Shown here: piece after piece, positions 1 through 8,436 of the stretch | Layout: each line of letters opens with the position of its first letter | How positions within the stretch are numbered: position 1 is the stretch's first letter | The notes under the pieces: generated by a model | What the model saw: the letters and a program-made list of their open reading frames with translations, nothing else | The model's database searches: none | What the model was told of the DNA's origin: nothing | Made by a program: the position numbers and the translations under genes | NCBI RefSeq assembly: GCF_900111565.1 | Contig: NZ_FOIK01000003.1 | Span: 62,001-126,000, forward strand | Source: Paenibacillus sp. NFR01 | Lineage (GTDB): Bacteria > Bacillota > Bacilli > Paenibacillales > Paenibacillaceae | Reading direction: 5' to 3' | DNA length: 64,000 nucleotides

Positions 1-151
1 GAGCGTGACGTTTATTTGCAGTACACTGGAAAGACAACCGAATAAAAGGATGGTATGGCCGAAAATTTCAAGAAAGGGATTCCTTGATAGGGGGACAATC
101 CAATTAACTGTCGAATAATGTTGTAACAAATTCGTCAAAATTGGAGGATCT

Positions 152-286
152 ATGAAACTCTCGTCGAGCAGCACCGATATTTCGGCCTATACCTTGTTTA
201 CGATGCCAGCTAACCGATCACAACGCAGGATTACACTCCTGATCGGTGCCATACTGGCCTGTGTGACGCTCGCAGCGGTTCCTTAG
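152..286 (+). pseudogene. short membrane ORF, possible truncated sensor N-terminus
   Basis: A 44-codon ORF starts at an ATG preceded by GGAGGA at 143-148, a convincing ribosome binding site. After a polar stretch of about 27 residues it encodes one hydrophobic segment (ITLLIGAILACVTLAAVP) and then stops at TAG. The pattern of polar N-terminus, SQRR, then a membrane helix resembles the start of MASE4-type membrane sensors of histidine kinases or diguanylate cyclases, cut off after the first helix. A second short open stretch follows in frame and also stops. A genuine small membrane peptide is possible. The identity is inference only. Confidence 0.3.
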
Positions 287-360
287 GTGTACCACATGGA
301 GGATGGAAGGTTGTCTTTGGTTCCTTAATTCCCAGAGCGGATTGAGTTAACCTAACGACC

Positions 361-393
361 AATAGCCTGTGTTTCGAACACAGGTTATTTTTT
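361..393. terminator. intrinsic terminator, possibly bidirectional
   Basis: An 11-bp stem (AATAGCCTGTG pairing with CACAGGTTATT, loop TTCGAA) is followed by a run of T. It closes the left-hand short ORF and abuts the 3' end of the minus-strand remnant at 385. Confidence 0.7.
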
Positions 394-615
394 CGCCGTT
401 AGCCCCGCTACGGTGAACCGTATCACAAATAGTGGTAAAGCGTAACCCAGCCGTTTCTTTAAAATGGATTTTTGACATGTCTTTAAGGTTTCGAGCATCT
501 CGGACCGACCTTCCCAATCATAAAACGATAGCTGAATAGAACGTTTCAGAGACAATGGACTAAAGGCGATCAAGACGGTTGACATCCATTTAATGCCTAC
601 GTATACTAATAGCAA
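385..615 (-). pseudogene. possible C-terminal remnant of a Y-family DNA polymerase
   Basis: A 76-codon minus-strand reading frame without a convincing start site. The translation contains LSLKRSIQLSFYD, then an amphipathic stretch with LETLK, and ends GLTAKK. This spacing resembles the little-finger and tail region of UvrX/DinB-type translesion polymerases, where a QLSLF-like motif precedes a helix and an SLT motif. Many expected positions are degraded, and no upstream polymerase domain is present because the frame runs into the deaminase promoter. I read it as a decayed fragment; it may equally be a chance ORF. Confidence 0.25.
579..607 (+). promoter_or_regulatory. sigma-A promoter of the riboswitch-deaminase unit
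   Basis: TTGACA at 579-584 and TATACT at 602-607 are separated by 17 bp, close to a consensus housekeeping promoter. Transcription would begin near 614, just upstream of the aptamer at 627, which supports the riboswitch reading. Confidence 0.85.
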
Positions 616-626
616 ATTTACAGGTT

Positions 627-692
627 GTTCGTATAACCCCGATAATCGGTTCGGGGGCTCTACTGGGGTCCGTAAAAATCCTAACTACGAAC
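627..692 (+). promoter_or_regulatory. purine-type riboswitch aptamer (variant joining region)
   Basis: A three-way junction of the guanine/adenine riboswitch fold can be drawn. P1 is 627-633 with 686-692. P2 is 637-642 with 651-656, with loop TAATCGGT. P3 is 663-669 with 678-684, with loop CCGTAAA beginning at 670. Hallmarks present: TATAA after P1, GG in L2 able to pair with CC in L3, CTAC leading into P3, and ACTACGA closing P1. The residue equivalent to C74, which reads guanine-type ligands, is C685. U54-A72 replaces the usual C54-G72 pair. The J2/3 joining strand is unusual: CTCTA (658-662) instead of the canonical UUUCUA, one base shorter and with a C in the U47/U48 region. The gene downstream is an 8-oxoguanine deaminase, so a guanine, xanthine, oxidised-purine or deoxyguanosine ligand is plausible. 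Confidence 0.85.
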
Positions 693-731
693 GCAATATC
701 TACGATATTGCGCTCGCGGTTGGGATTTTTT
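674..731 (+). terminator. riboswitch expression platform (terminator)
   Basis: Bases 674-685 pair with 719-730 through 12 bp with one G-U wobble, enclosing a perfect 9-bp hairpin (692-700 with 704-712), and the right arm runs into six T residues (726-731). The left arm is built from aptamer bases of L3, P3 and J3/1 up to the C74 equivalent, so the terminator and the ligand-bound aptamer exclude each other. Ligand binding should therefore prevent termination, which makes this an ON switch. Confidence 0.8.
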
Positions 732-760
732 GCATTTTACATTTCAAAGGGAGGTTTGGC

Positions 761-2173
761 ATGAACACATTGCTGATCAAGAATGCCCGCAACCTTATCA
801 CCATGGACTCGCAGCGCCGCTGCTACCCCGGAGGAAGCCTGTTCATCGAAGGGCAGGAAATCAAAGCCATCGGGACGGACATTCCCTACGAGGACGCCGA
901 CACCGTCATTGACGGCTCGGGGAAGATCGTCTATCCCGGGCTGATCAATACCCATCATCACTTATACCAGACCTTTACCCGGAACATCCCCCGAGCCCAG
1001 GACTGCGAGCTGTTCGACTGGCTGCTGACGCTGTACGAAATATGGCGCCACATGAGGCCGGAGGATGTTTATCTGAGTGCCATGGTAGGCCTCGGCGAAT
1101 TGCTGAAGACTGGCTGCACGACCGCTTCCGATCACTTTTATTGTTTCCCGGACGGCGTGAGCGGAGAGCTGATCGACGAGGAAATCCGCGCCGCCGGAGA
1201 GCTCGGCATCCGCTTTTACCCGACACGGGGCTCCATGAACCTGGGCAGGTCCCAAGGAGGGCTTCCGCCGGACGAGGTGACGCAGACGGCGGAAGTCATT
1301 CTGAGGGACACCCGCCGGGTCATTGAAACCTATCATGACGCCTCCAAATTCTCCATGGTCCGCGTCGGCGTCGCGCCCTGCTCGCCTTTTTCGGTGTCCG
1401 AGGATCTTCTGCGGGAATCCGCCCGCCTGGCGCGCAGCTACGGCGTCCGGATGCATACCCACCTGGCCGAGACGAAGGATGAAGAGGAATTCTGCCAAGC
1501 AAAACTCGGACTCCGGCCTCTCGAATACATGGAGAAGACGGGCTGGATCGGACGCGATGTGTGGTACGCGCACGGCATCCATTTCAGCGGCGATGAAATC
1601 CGCCGGATGGGCGCCTGCGGGTGCGGCGTCGCCCATTGTCCGAGCAGCAACATGAAGCTGTCATCGGGGGTATTCCCTATACGAAGCATGCTGCAGGCGG
1701 GTGTTCACGTCGGACTCGGCGTGGACGGCTCGGCGTCCAACGACGCGTCCAATCTGCTCGGAGAAGCGCGACAGGCCTACCTGTTGCACAAGCTGACCGC
1801 CGGAAGCGCGGGTCCGACGGCTGAAGAAAGCTTATGGCTTGGTACGGTCGGATCGTCGAGAGTGCTCGGCTGGGAGGACGCGATTGGCTCTCTGGAGGTC
1901 GGCAAGGCGGGAGACCTGTTCATGATTGACTCGCAAAGGCTGGAATATGCCGGCGCTTTGTTCAACGACACGGCTCTGCCTGTCGTCACGGGCATCAGCC
2001 AGAACGTCGATATGACCGTGGTCGGGGGCCAAATTGTCGTGAAAGACGGACGGCTCGTTCGTGTCGAGGAAGAACGGCTCGTGGAAGCCGCGGGGGCCGC
2101 GGCGCTCCGGATGGTCCAGGCCGCTTCGGGACGAACCGGCGTCAATTACTTCAAGCATCGTGAACGAGCCTGA
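761..2173 (+). CDS. 8-oxoguanine deaminase (amidohydrolase family)
   Basis: A 470-residue cytosolic amidohydrolase related to guanine deaminase, TrzN/AtzA and the characterised 8-oxoguanine deaminases, which hydrolyse 8-oxoguanine to urate and ammonia. The ATG at 761 was chosen because AAAGGGAGG (746-754) precedes it; the frame is open further upstream but that part is the riboswitch. Visible motifs: NTHHH at about residues 63-67 (metal-binding HxH), FYCFPDG, CSPFSV, HTHLAET (third metal His), AHGIHF, CPSSNMKL and GVDGSASND (catalytic Asp). These match the 8-oxoguanine deaminase subgroup better than ordinary guanine deaminase. Single-gene unit with its own promoter, riboswitch and terminator. 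A close TrzN-like or cytosine/guanine deaminase specificity cannot be excluded. Confidence 0.88.
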   Translation: MNTLLIKNARNLITMDSQRRCYPGGSLFIEGQEIKAIGTDIPYEDADTVIDGSGKIVYPGLINTHHHLYQTFTRNIPRAQDCELFDWLLTLYEIWRHMRPEDVYLSAMVGLGELLKTGCTTASDHFYCFPDGVSGELIDEEIRAAGELGIRFYPTRGSMNLGRSQGGLPPDEVTQTAEVILRDTRRVIETYHDASKFSMVRVGVAPCSPFSVSEDLLRESARLARSYGVRMHTHLAETKDEEEFCQAKLGLRPLEYMEKTGWIGRDVWYAHGIHFSGDEIRRMGACGCGVAHCPSSNMKLSSGVFPIRSMLQAGVHVGLGVDGSASNDASNLLGEARQAYLLHKLTAGSAGPTAEESLWLGTVGSSRVLGWEDAIGSLEVGKAGDLFMIDSQRLEYAGALFNDTALPVVTGISQNVDMTVVGGQIVVKDGRLVRVEEERLVEAAGAAALRMVQAASGRTGVNYFKHRERA

Positions 2174-2187
2174 TACGCGCCAACTAA

Positions 2188-2233
2188 GATGCCCCGCAAG
2201 CCATACCAATAATGGCTTTCGGGGCATCCTTTG
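2188..2233 (+). terminator. terminator of the deaminase gene
   Basis: A long stem (GATGCCCCG...CGGGGCATC with inner AGCCAT/ATGGCT) sits 15 bases after the stop codon. The T tract (CCTTTGTG) is weak but the stem is very stable. Confidence 0.75.
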
Positions 2234-2565
2234 TGTTCGATTTTAGTGCCCTTCTGCTGAAACGGCAGAAGGGGCTAGTTCAGAAATGCTTTGCATGTTT
2301 AGCTATAGCTCAATGTTAAGGTCATTTAAAACAAACGCACAAGCCATTGGCTTGTGCGTTTTGCTGTAGCTTAAGTGTAGTACTTATTTTATGATTAATC
2401 ATGAAATTTGGTTTTTAACAATTTTATTGATTTACTAAGGAGCAGTCATAACATCATTGATCGGATTTTTAGTCGTTATTATCGTAGTATCCATCTTAAT
2501 CTTAACTAGGATGAAGAACTTTCGCTTTAACTAGCGTATAATTTATGGGTCATCAGGAGGAAAAA
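2234..2565 (+). other. intergenic stretch with two hairpins and a short hydrophobic ORF
   Basis: It holds a hairpin at 2249-2275 (CCCTTCTGC/GCAGAAGGG) and a strong terminator-like hairpin at 2333-2361. An open stretch at about 2446-2533 encodes a hydrophobic peptide ending TRMKNFRFN; no ordinary start codon sits at a good distance from the AAGGAG at 2439, so I do not call it a gene. A TATAAT at 2537-2542 may be the -10 of the next gene, but no good -35 is visible. Base composition turns AT-rich here. Confidence 0.4.
2333..2364 (+). terminator. intrinsic terminator
   Basis: A perfect 13-bp stem (AAACGCACAAGCC with GGCTTGTGCGTTT, loop ATT) runs into TTTTG. It has no obvious gene directly upstream on the plus strand, so it may end the small hydrophobic region transcript or serve the deaminase unit as a second terminator. 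Confidence 0.65.
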
Positions 2566-4809
2566 ATGACTGAATTATTAGCTCCAGCAGGAAGTATGGA
2601 AGCTTTAAAAGCTGCAATTTCGAATGGTTGTGATGCAATATACTTAGGAATGCAAAAATTTGGTGCACGAGCATACTCATCTAATTTTGATTTTGAATCG
2701 TTAAAAGAGGCGGTTACGTATGCGCACCTGAGGGACGTTAAAATCTATGTTGCAATGAATACCATCGTTTTCGAGAACGAAATGGAAGAGATGAAAGAGC
2801 AGATCCGCCAATTAAATGAAATCGGTGTGGATGGCATTATCGTCCAGGACCTGGCTGCTTTCGATTATATCGTTGAAAACTTTGTTGATATGGAAGCACA
2901 TTGTTCAACTCAAATGGGAATAGACGATGCAGACGGAACTTTATTATTTAAAGAACTGGGTGCTAAAAGAGTGGTTCTGTCCCGTGAGGTTGAGATTAAA
3001 AAAGTAAAAGAGATCAAAAGAATAGCGGAAATCCCTTTAGAAATTTTCGTTCACGGCGCTTTATGTGTATCTTATTCGGGAAATTGTCTCATGTCAGGAT
3101 TAAGCGGCTATCGATGCGCAAATCGCGGAAGATGTGTGGGTTCATGCCGTAAGGAGTATGAACTAATGGATAAGACAACAAATACATCTTTAGGGAAAAG
3201 CTATATTCTATCTACTAAGGACTTAAACACCATCGATTATACCGATGATTTAAAAGAAATCGATTCTTTAAAAATAGAAGGCCGAATGAAAGATCCTACG
3301 TATGTGGCTAATGTTGTATCCAAATATCGCCTGGCCTTAGATCATAAAATAACCGAAGACGATAAAGAAAATCTGAAAAAAACCTTCAATCGAACCTTTA
3401 CGAAAGGATATTTATTTCGCGAGGATAAAAGAAATATTACAAACATCTCAAGACCGAATAACTTTGGTTATGAAATTGGAACCATCAGCAAGATCGTTAA
3501 AGATACGTATGAAATAACACTTACACGTCCTCTAAATCAAAACGATAACATCCGTATCAGTCACAACAAGGAGGATGTTAATTTAACGGTTGCAAAGCTG
3601 TACGATAAAAATGGCGAATTAATCAACAAAGCAGATCATGTCTGCTACATCAAAATCAAAGAAAAGCTGTCTGTGGGCGATCTGGTATATAAAACGAAGG
3701 ATTATGTTTATAACAAAGAATTAGAAGCATCCCTGGAAAAAGAATTTAAGCGGTTTAGCCTAGATATTAGAGTATATGCTAGTCCAGATTCAAAGCTTCA
3801 CATCGATGCGGAGGGCTTGGGCCATCATTATTCATATGAAAGCGAGGAACTGCTAGGCGAAGCCATTACTAATCCAACAACAAAAGAGCAGGTAATCAAG
3901 CAATTTTCCAGATTAAATGATACGATATTTGAGCTTAATCATGTGGAGTTTGAGGAATGCAATGCATTTATCCCAGCTAAATTGTTAAATGCAGCAAGAA
4001 GAGATATTGTCCTGGGCTTATATGACTTAAAGCTTAACAGCCAAGAGAAAAGAACCAAGGCTTTGGAAGCAAAAGAGAAAATAAACTTTACCCCTGTACA
4101 ACCGTACCTTACGGCCTCTGTAACCACGAAGGAACAGTATGATGCTTGCGTGAGCTGTGGAATTAAGGACATCTATTTTGACAACGTGGTTAGAAGAAAT
4201 CAGAATCATTATAAGGACAAAGAAGGGCAGCTGCTGATCGGAGGATATGGTGGGATTTATCACTACAGAGAAACGAATCCGTTTGTTACGGACTATTCTC
4301 TAAATGTCGTTAATGCTACTAGTTGCTATGAATTATTTAAATTAGGTGCAAAACGGGTCACTTTATCCTATGAATTGAATAAGAGCCAAATAGATGATTT
4401 AATGAATGCCTATTATGAAGAAAATGATGGCTATCCTGCTCTGGAAATGATTGCATATGGCAGGACTCCTTTGATGTTTACCAAATACTGCCCGATGAAA
4501 AAAATGAATCAATGCAGTATTTGCAAAACGAGGAGCTATGAGTTAAAAGATGAGCGCGGAACGTTCCCTATCCTTTCCCATGAGGATTGTACAACGACGC
4601 TCCTTAATGGGAAGACGCTTAATCTTCTGGATGAGCTACAAACCATCAAAGGAATCGAGGCGTTCCGGCTAAACTTCACCGTTGAATCCAAAGAGCAGGT
4701 TGTGAAAATCATTCATATGGCCTCTGGCAAATTAAACGGCTCCATAAATCAGGCTGTCTTTAATCAGGAAACAGACACCAGAGGACATTTTAATAAAGAG
4801 ATTATATAG
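2566..4809 (+). CDS. U32 family peptidase / RlhA-like protein with DUF3656 domain
   Basis: A 747-residue protein of the U32 (collagenase-like) family. The E. coli relatives RlhA and TrhP act in hydroxylation of rRNA or tRNA bases rather than in proteolysis, so the peptidase name is historical. The start at 2566 follows AGGAGG by five bases; an in-frame ATG at 2545 lacks a site. The N-terminal TIM-barrel begins LLAPAGSMEAL. Cysteines at about 167, 174, 184 and 190 (LCVSYSGNC ... RCANRGRC) form the family signature, probably an Fe-S site. The C-terminal part has CSIC and a further Cys near residue 676, typical of the long DUF3656-bearing form. The gene is clearly more AT-rich than the deaminase to its left. 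It is followed after 36 bp by an ABC-F gene in the same direction, probably one operon. Confidence 0.85.
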   Translation: MTELLAPAGSMEALKAAISNGCDAIYLGMQKFGARAYSSNFDFESLKEAVTYAHLRDVKIYVAMNTIVFENEMEEMKEQIRQLNEIGVDGIIVQDLAAFDYIVENFVDMEAHCSTQMGIDDADGTLLFKELGAKRVVLSREVEIKKVKEIKRIAEIPLEIFVHGALCVSYSGNCLMSGLSGYRCANRGRCVGSCRKEYELMDKTTNTSLGKSYILSTKDLNTIDYTDDLKEIDSLKIEGRMKDPTYVANVVSKYRLALDHKITEDDKENLKKTFNRTFTKGYLFREDKRNITNISRPNNFGYEIGTISKIVKDTYEITLTRPLNQNDNIRISHNKEDVNLTVAKLYDKNGELINKADHVCYIKIKEKLSVGDLVYKTKDYVYNKELEASLEKEFKRFSLDIRVYASPDSKLHIDAEGLGHHYSYESEELLGEAITNPTTKEQVIKQFSRLNDTIFELNHVEFEECNAFIPAKLLNAARRDIVLGLYDLKLNSQEKRTKALEAKEKINFTPVQPYLTASVTTKEQYDACVSCGIKDIYFDNVVRRNQNHYKDKEGQLLIGGYGGIYHYRETNPFVTDYSLNVVNATSCYELFKLGAKRVTLSYELNKSQIDDLMNAYYEENDGYPALEMIAYGRTPLMFTKYCPMKKMNQCSICKTRSYELKDERGTFPILSHEDCTTTLLNGKTLNLLDELQTIKGIEAFRLNFTVESKEQVVKIIHMASGKLNGSINQAVFNQETDTRGHFNKEII

Positions 4810-4845
4810 CTAGCCAACCACTATCGTTTTTATGAAAGGAACCGT

Positions 4846-6585
4846 ATGATACACGTTGATAACTTATCCTTCTCGTTTCCGCAAAAGGAACTGTATAAGG
4901 AAATTTCGTTTAAGCTCGAAGAGGGGCAACACTGCGCATTTATCGGAACAAGCGGCAGCGGGAAAAGCACGCTGATCGATATACTCATGGACCCGGAAAG
5001 ACATTTATTCGAGGGCAAATTGGAGATCGACCCGGACTGTACCATCGGGTATGTCAGCCAGTTCTCGCAAGTCGAGCCAAATAAAGAAATGACCGTTTTT
5101 GAATATATCGGAGAAAAATTTATTAAGATCCAAGATGAAATCACGTCGATTTATGCGGAAATGGCAACCACATCGGATATGGATGCGCTGCTGGAAAAGG
5201 TTCAATTGGCTTTAGATGCATTCGAATCGATGGATGGGGATAATTTCGAAAATAACATCAATAAGCAGCTCGGCCTGGCCAACCTCATGAAGCTAAAGGA
5301 CCTTAGCGTATCTGCCCTGAGCGGCGGAGAATTCAAACTTATTCAAGTCATCAAAGAAATGCTGAGCAGTCCTGATTTGATGATCATGGACGAACCCGAT
5401 GTGTTTTTAGACTTTGAGAACCTGAATGGGCTTAAAAAACTGATCAATTCCCACAAAGGAATGCTGCTGGTCGTTACGCACAACCGGTATCTTTTGAATC
5501 ATTGCTTCAACAAAATCATTCATCTTGAAAACACGGAGCTCCAAGAATTTGACGGGCGGTATATCGAATATAATTTCTCGTTGCTTCAGACCAAAATCGA
5601 GCTGCAAGAAATCGCAGTCGCTGAAGCGGAAGAGATCGAGCGGTACGACAGCATCATCGATAATCTTAGAGCGATCGCAACTTATAATTCAGAAGCTTCA
5701 AGAGGCAGAGCGTTAAAAGCTAGAGTGAAGTTTCAAGAAAGATTGGAAGCACGTAGAATCAAAGCGCCGTTTGTTGATATTAAGCAACCGAATATTCATT
5801 TTGGCATGAATCATGAAATTGAAGACACCGTTGTTGTAAAAGTCGATGATTATAGCGTCGCCTTTGACGAGCTGCTTTTAGAAAATGTTAACTTTGAAAT
5901 AAAATCTACAGATAAAGTAGCGATTATCGGTCCAAACGGTACCGGGAAAACGACTTTACTCCGGGAGATCTTTAACAATAATCATGATTCAATTACGATA
6001 AATCCTGATGTGAAAGTGGCTTATTTATCCCAGCTTCAAGGCGAAACGCTCAAGGACTCGAATACTATACTGGATGAATTCATTGATGCCGGGTTTAACA
6101 CGTATGACGAGATTAGAGCTTATCTTTTGAACTACGGCTTTGAAGGGGAAATCCTTAATCAAAAGATTGAATCCTTATCCGGCGGAGAAAAAAACATGCT
6201 TCAGTTGGCCAAAGTGTCTGCCAGCAAAGCAAACGTACTGCTTCTTGATGAACCGACAAGCCATTTAGACATCTATACCCAGATCGCACTTGAAAAAGCC
6301 ATTGTAGACTACAAAGGCGCGATTCTCATGATTTCTCATGATTTCTATTCGGTTGTAAATGGTATGGATTATGTGTTAATCATTGACGCTAAGACGATTA
6401 GAAAAATGAGTATGCGGAAATTTAGACAGATGATTTATGCGAGCCACTTTAATAAAGACTATTTGGAAGCGGAACAAAAGAAAAAGTCGGTTGAAATGAA
6501 AATAGAGCTGGCTTTAAAAGAGACGAATTTTGAACTTGCCAAAGGTTTGGTCAATGAGCTGGAAGAGATCATTAAGCTGCTTTAA
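4846..6585 (+). CDS. ABC-F family ATPase (ribosome-associated)
   Basis: A 579-residue soluble protein with two nucleotide-binding domains and no membrane segment, the hallmark of ABC-F proteins, which act on the ribosome in translation control or antibiotic protection. NBD1 has Walker A GTSGSGKS at 34-41, LSGGE, and Walker B ending MIMDEPDVFLD. NBD2 has GPNGTGKTT, LSGGEKNML and LLLDEPTSHLD. The linker (about residues 240-325) is charged and helical and carries ERYDSIIDNLR, as expected for the P-site tRNA interaction motif. AAAGGA precedes the ATG. The first Walker B is followed by DVFLD rather than TNHLD, so NBD1 is somewhat divergent. Whether it gives drug resistance cannot be decided from sequence alone. 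Confidence 0.88.
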   Translation: MIHVDNLSFSFPQKELYKEISFKLEEGQHCAFIGTSGSGKSTLIDILMDPERHLFEGKLEIDPDCTIGYVSQFSQVEPNKEMTVFEYIGEKFIKIQDEITSIYAEMATTSDMDALLEKVQLALDAFESMDGDNFENNINKQLGLANLMKLKDLSVSALSGGEFKLIQVIKEMLSSPDLMIMDEPDVFLDFENLNGLKKLINSHKGMLLVVTHNRYLLNHCFNKIIHLENTELQEFDGRYIEYNFSLLQTKIELQEIAVAEAEEIERYDSIIDNLRAIATYNSEASRGRALKARVKFQERLEARRIKAPFVDIKQPNIHFGMNHEIEDTVVVKVDDYSVAFDELLLENVNFEIKSTDKVAIIGPNGTGKTTLLREIFNNNHDSITINPDVKVAYLSQLQGETLKDSNTILDEFIDAGFNTYDEIRAYLLNYGFEGEILNQKIESLSGGEKNMLQLAKVSASKANVLLLDEPTSHLDIYTQIALEKAIVDYKGAILMISHDFYSVVNGMDYVLIIDAKTIRKMSMRKFRQMIYASHFNKDYLEAEQKKKSVEMKIELALKETNFELAKGLVNELEEIIKLL

Positions 6586-6612
6586 ATGTTGTCAGCTATT
6601 CATGATAAGTCG

Positions 6613-6645
6613 AAAGGGAGGCCTTTAAGGGGCCTCCCTTTTTTT
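6613..6645 (+). terminator. terminator of the U32/ABC-F unit
   Basis: A perfect 10-bp stem (AAGGGAGGCC with GGCCTCCCTT, loop TTTAAGG) is followed by a run of T. Confidence 0.9.
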
Positions 6646-6788
6646 CTGCAACCTATCCTATTAGGATGGCGACGTATACAGGGCATAGCCCCGGCCCCAC
6701 ATTTGGGAACGTGTCGTACTGCCTGCGTACGGGACTTTCGATCATATTCGATGTGAAACACCCTTAAAAATTTAGTAAATCTTTAAAT

Positions 6789-6803
6789 GTTCTTTAAAAG
6801 AAC
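6789..6803 (+). promoter_or_regulatory. perfect palindrome upstream of exported protein gene
   Basis: GTTCTTTAAAAGAAC is a perfect inverted repeat. It lies 72-86 bases before the start codon at 6875 and just upstream of a TATACT (6819-6824) that could be a -10 element. Candidate operator; no binding protein can be assigned. Confidence 0.35.
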
Positions 6804-6874
6804 TTAGAAACTGCTGCTTATACTAAGTACATTCACCAAGAACACCACAAAATAAATAATTGGAGGAATGTACA

Positions 6875-7747
6875 ATGAACAACAATCAGAATGGTAATAA
6901 AACAATGAAGAAGGGAAGAAAAAAGTGGGTAGTAGGTACAACGGTTGTGGCAGCCATCTCATTAATGGCGATGGGGACCTCAGCGCTAGCTTCATCAGAT
7001 AGGGATGTTTTCAAAGGATTTTTCAATGGGAATACCGAAATTTCGGCGGGATCTGCGACTTATATTAATCAGTCCAGTGTAATGGCAGGCATTAAAACAA
7101 CGGTAGAAGAAAGCATTATCGGAGGAAACAGTGCGATCATTATCGTTTCTTTTGAGCATGAAGACGGCACGGTTTTCCCACAGGATGCGGCTATTGCTGC
7201 ACTTGACATCAATTGGGCAAAGGATGCCAGTTACATGGTGGAGCAAAGAGTGACAGAGGACGGTAAAAAGATCATCGCCATGTTCGATGTCGATACACCA
7301 AGTAGTCTGAAGGGAAAGAAAGTTACGATTAAGGCGGATGCCGTAGTGAATAGCATTACAGGAGCTGTTATGGCTAAGGGTCCATTCCATACTACATTTA
7401 CAGCACAAGAGAGCAGTACATCGTACAATATCGGAATAGATCAGACCCTCTCACATCAACAAGAAAAGCTGTCTCTTCAAACGATTAATTTTTCTACCAT
7501 TGGAATTGGCATTGAAGGGAAACGCTTAGATGGGCACAGTGATCAATTACCGGAATATAACCCTGAAATTCGTATATCGACATCAGACGGCAAGGAAACC
7601 AAAGTTTATTTAGGCTCAACAAGTACCTCGGACCAAGGATTTGAATGGCACTATAATTTAGACAAAGAGGGCAAAAGGGTCTTTTTAGATGCCGCGATGA
7701 TCACAAGTATATCGATCGATGGACATATCATACCGGTTACAAAATAA
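6875..7747 (+). CDS. exported protein, unknown function (DUF4179-like ectodomain)
   Basis: A 290-residue protein with a basic N-terminus (MKKGRKKW) followed by a signal peptide ending near SALASS, so it is exported. The mature part is a beta-rich, Ser/Thr-rich domain resembling the extracellular DUF4179-type region of some anti-sigma factors, but without the usual cytoplasmic anti-sigma domain. The start at 6875 follows GGAGGA; a TTG at 6860 lies upstream of that site and is not credible. It precedes a VanZ-family gene and a two-component system, and a sensing or cell-envelope role is possible. No catalytic motif was recognised. Confidence 0.65.
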   Translation: MNNNQNGNKTMKKGRKKWVVGTTVVAAISLMAMGTSALASSDRDVFKGFFNGNTEISAGSATYINQSSVMAGIKTTVEESIIGGNSAIIIVSFEHEDGTVFPQDAAIAALDINWAKDASYMVEQRVTEDGKKIIAMFDVDTPSSLKGKKVTIKADAVVNSITGAVMAKGPFHTTFTAQESSTSYNIGIDQTLSHQQEKLSLQTINFSTIGIGIEGKRLDGHSDQLPEYNPEIRISTSDGKETKVYLGSTSTSDQGFEWHYNLDKEGKRVFLDAAMITSISIDGHIIPVTK

Positions 7748-7766
7748 GCATGATGGATGGGCAGAA

Positions 7767-7794
7767 CGGGACTGTTCAATCAGTCCCCTTTTTC
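7767..7794 (+). terminator. intrinsic terminator
   Basis: A 7-bp stem GGGACTG/CAGTCCC with loop TTCAAT is followed by CTTTTTC. It separates the exported-protein gene from the VanZ unit. Confidence 0.8.
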
Positions 7795-7847
7795 TTATCA
7801 AGCTTAGACTAACCTTCATACCATCTTAAAAATCAGGAGGAAGTAGC

Positions 7848-8408
7848 ATGGAACAATCTATTATGTTTACGATTCATTCAACATATATTCTGGCATCCTT
7901 ATTCTTATTCGTTCTTCTGTTTCTGGTGGCAGATGCGCTGTGGAAAAAAAGGAAACGTAATGTAGGCCAATATTTTATAATAATCACGTTTAGTATTTAC
8001 TTACTGTGCGTCATCCAACTAGTGTTCTTCCCCATCGAAGTGAATATTGGCAAATATGCCAATCTAACTCCGTGGTACAAAACAATCAATTTCATTCCAC
8101 TATTAACGATTGACATAATAACTTTTATATTAAACATCATAATGTTAATTCCTTTGGGTGTGTATCTGCCATTACTCCATAAAAAGTTTGAATCATTAAA
8201 AAACGTAGCCTATTCCGGTTTCTTTCTAAGTTTATCTATTGAGGTACTTCAGATGATGATCAGAATTATTTGCGGCAACGGCAGAAGCACGGATATCAAT
8301 GATCTTATTGCCAATACCGTTGGAGCAGTCTTAGGGTATATAGTAATTAACGGACTATTAAAACGAAGCAATGGGAATCATATATGGAGTAAGTTAAGAT
8401 TAGGGTGA
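7848..8408 (+). CDS. VanZ family membrane protein
   Basis: A 186-residue integral membrane protein with four or five hydrophobic segments and the VanZ pattern: an early FFP after a helix, NFIPL, NIIMLIPLGVYLPLL, then EVLQ and TDINDLIANTVGAVLGY in the last third. VanZ gives low-level teicoplanin resistance by an unresolved mechanism; the wider family occurs in envelope and phosphotransferase contexts. AGGAGG precedes the ATG. It is followed by a VanR-like regulator and VanS-like kinase, so this may be a small envelope-stress or glycopeptide-response module. No vanHAX genes are present. Confidence 0.85.
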   Translation: MEQSIMFTIHSTYILASLFLFVLLFLVADALWKKRKRNVGQYFIIITFSIYLLCVIQLVFFPIEVNIGKYANLTPWYKTINFIPLLTIDIITFILNIIMLIPLGVYLPLLHKKFESLKNVAYSGFFLSLSIEVLQMMIRIICGNGRSTDINDLIANTVGAVLGYIVINGLLKRSNGNHIWSKLRLG

Positions 8409-8436
8409 TACCAAGCTCGGGTTTGAGGGGAGAACT

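Noticed and set aside
593..760. Upstream extension of the deaminase ORF
   Set aside because: This stretch is the riboswitch and its terminator; the ribosome binding site at 746-754 selects the ATG at 761.
962..1636. 224-codon ORF antisense to the deaminase gene
   Set aside because: It mirrors the third-position GC bias of the real gene, has no ribosome binding site, and its translation lacks recognisable motifs.
2446..2535. Hydrophobic short ORF ending TRMKNFRFN
   Set aside because: No normal start codon at a sensible distance from the AAGGAG; kept only as a note in the intergenic entry.
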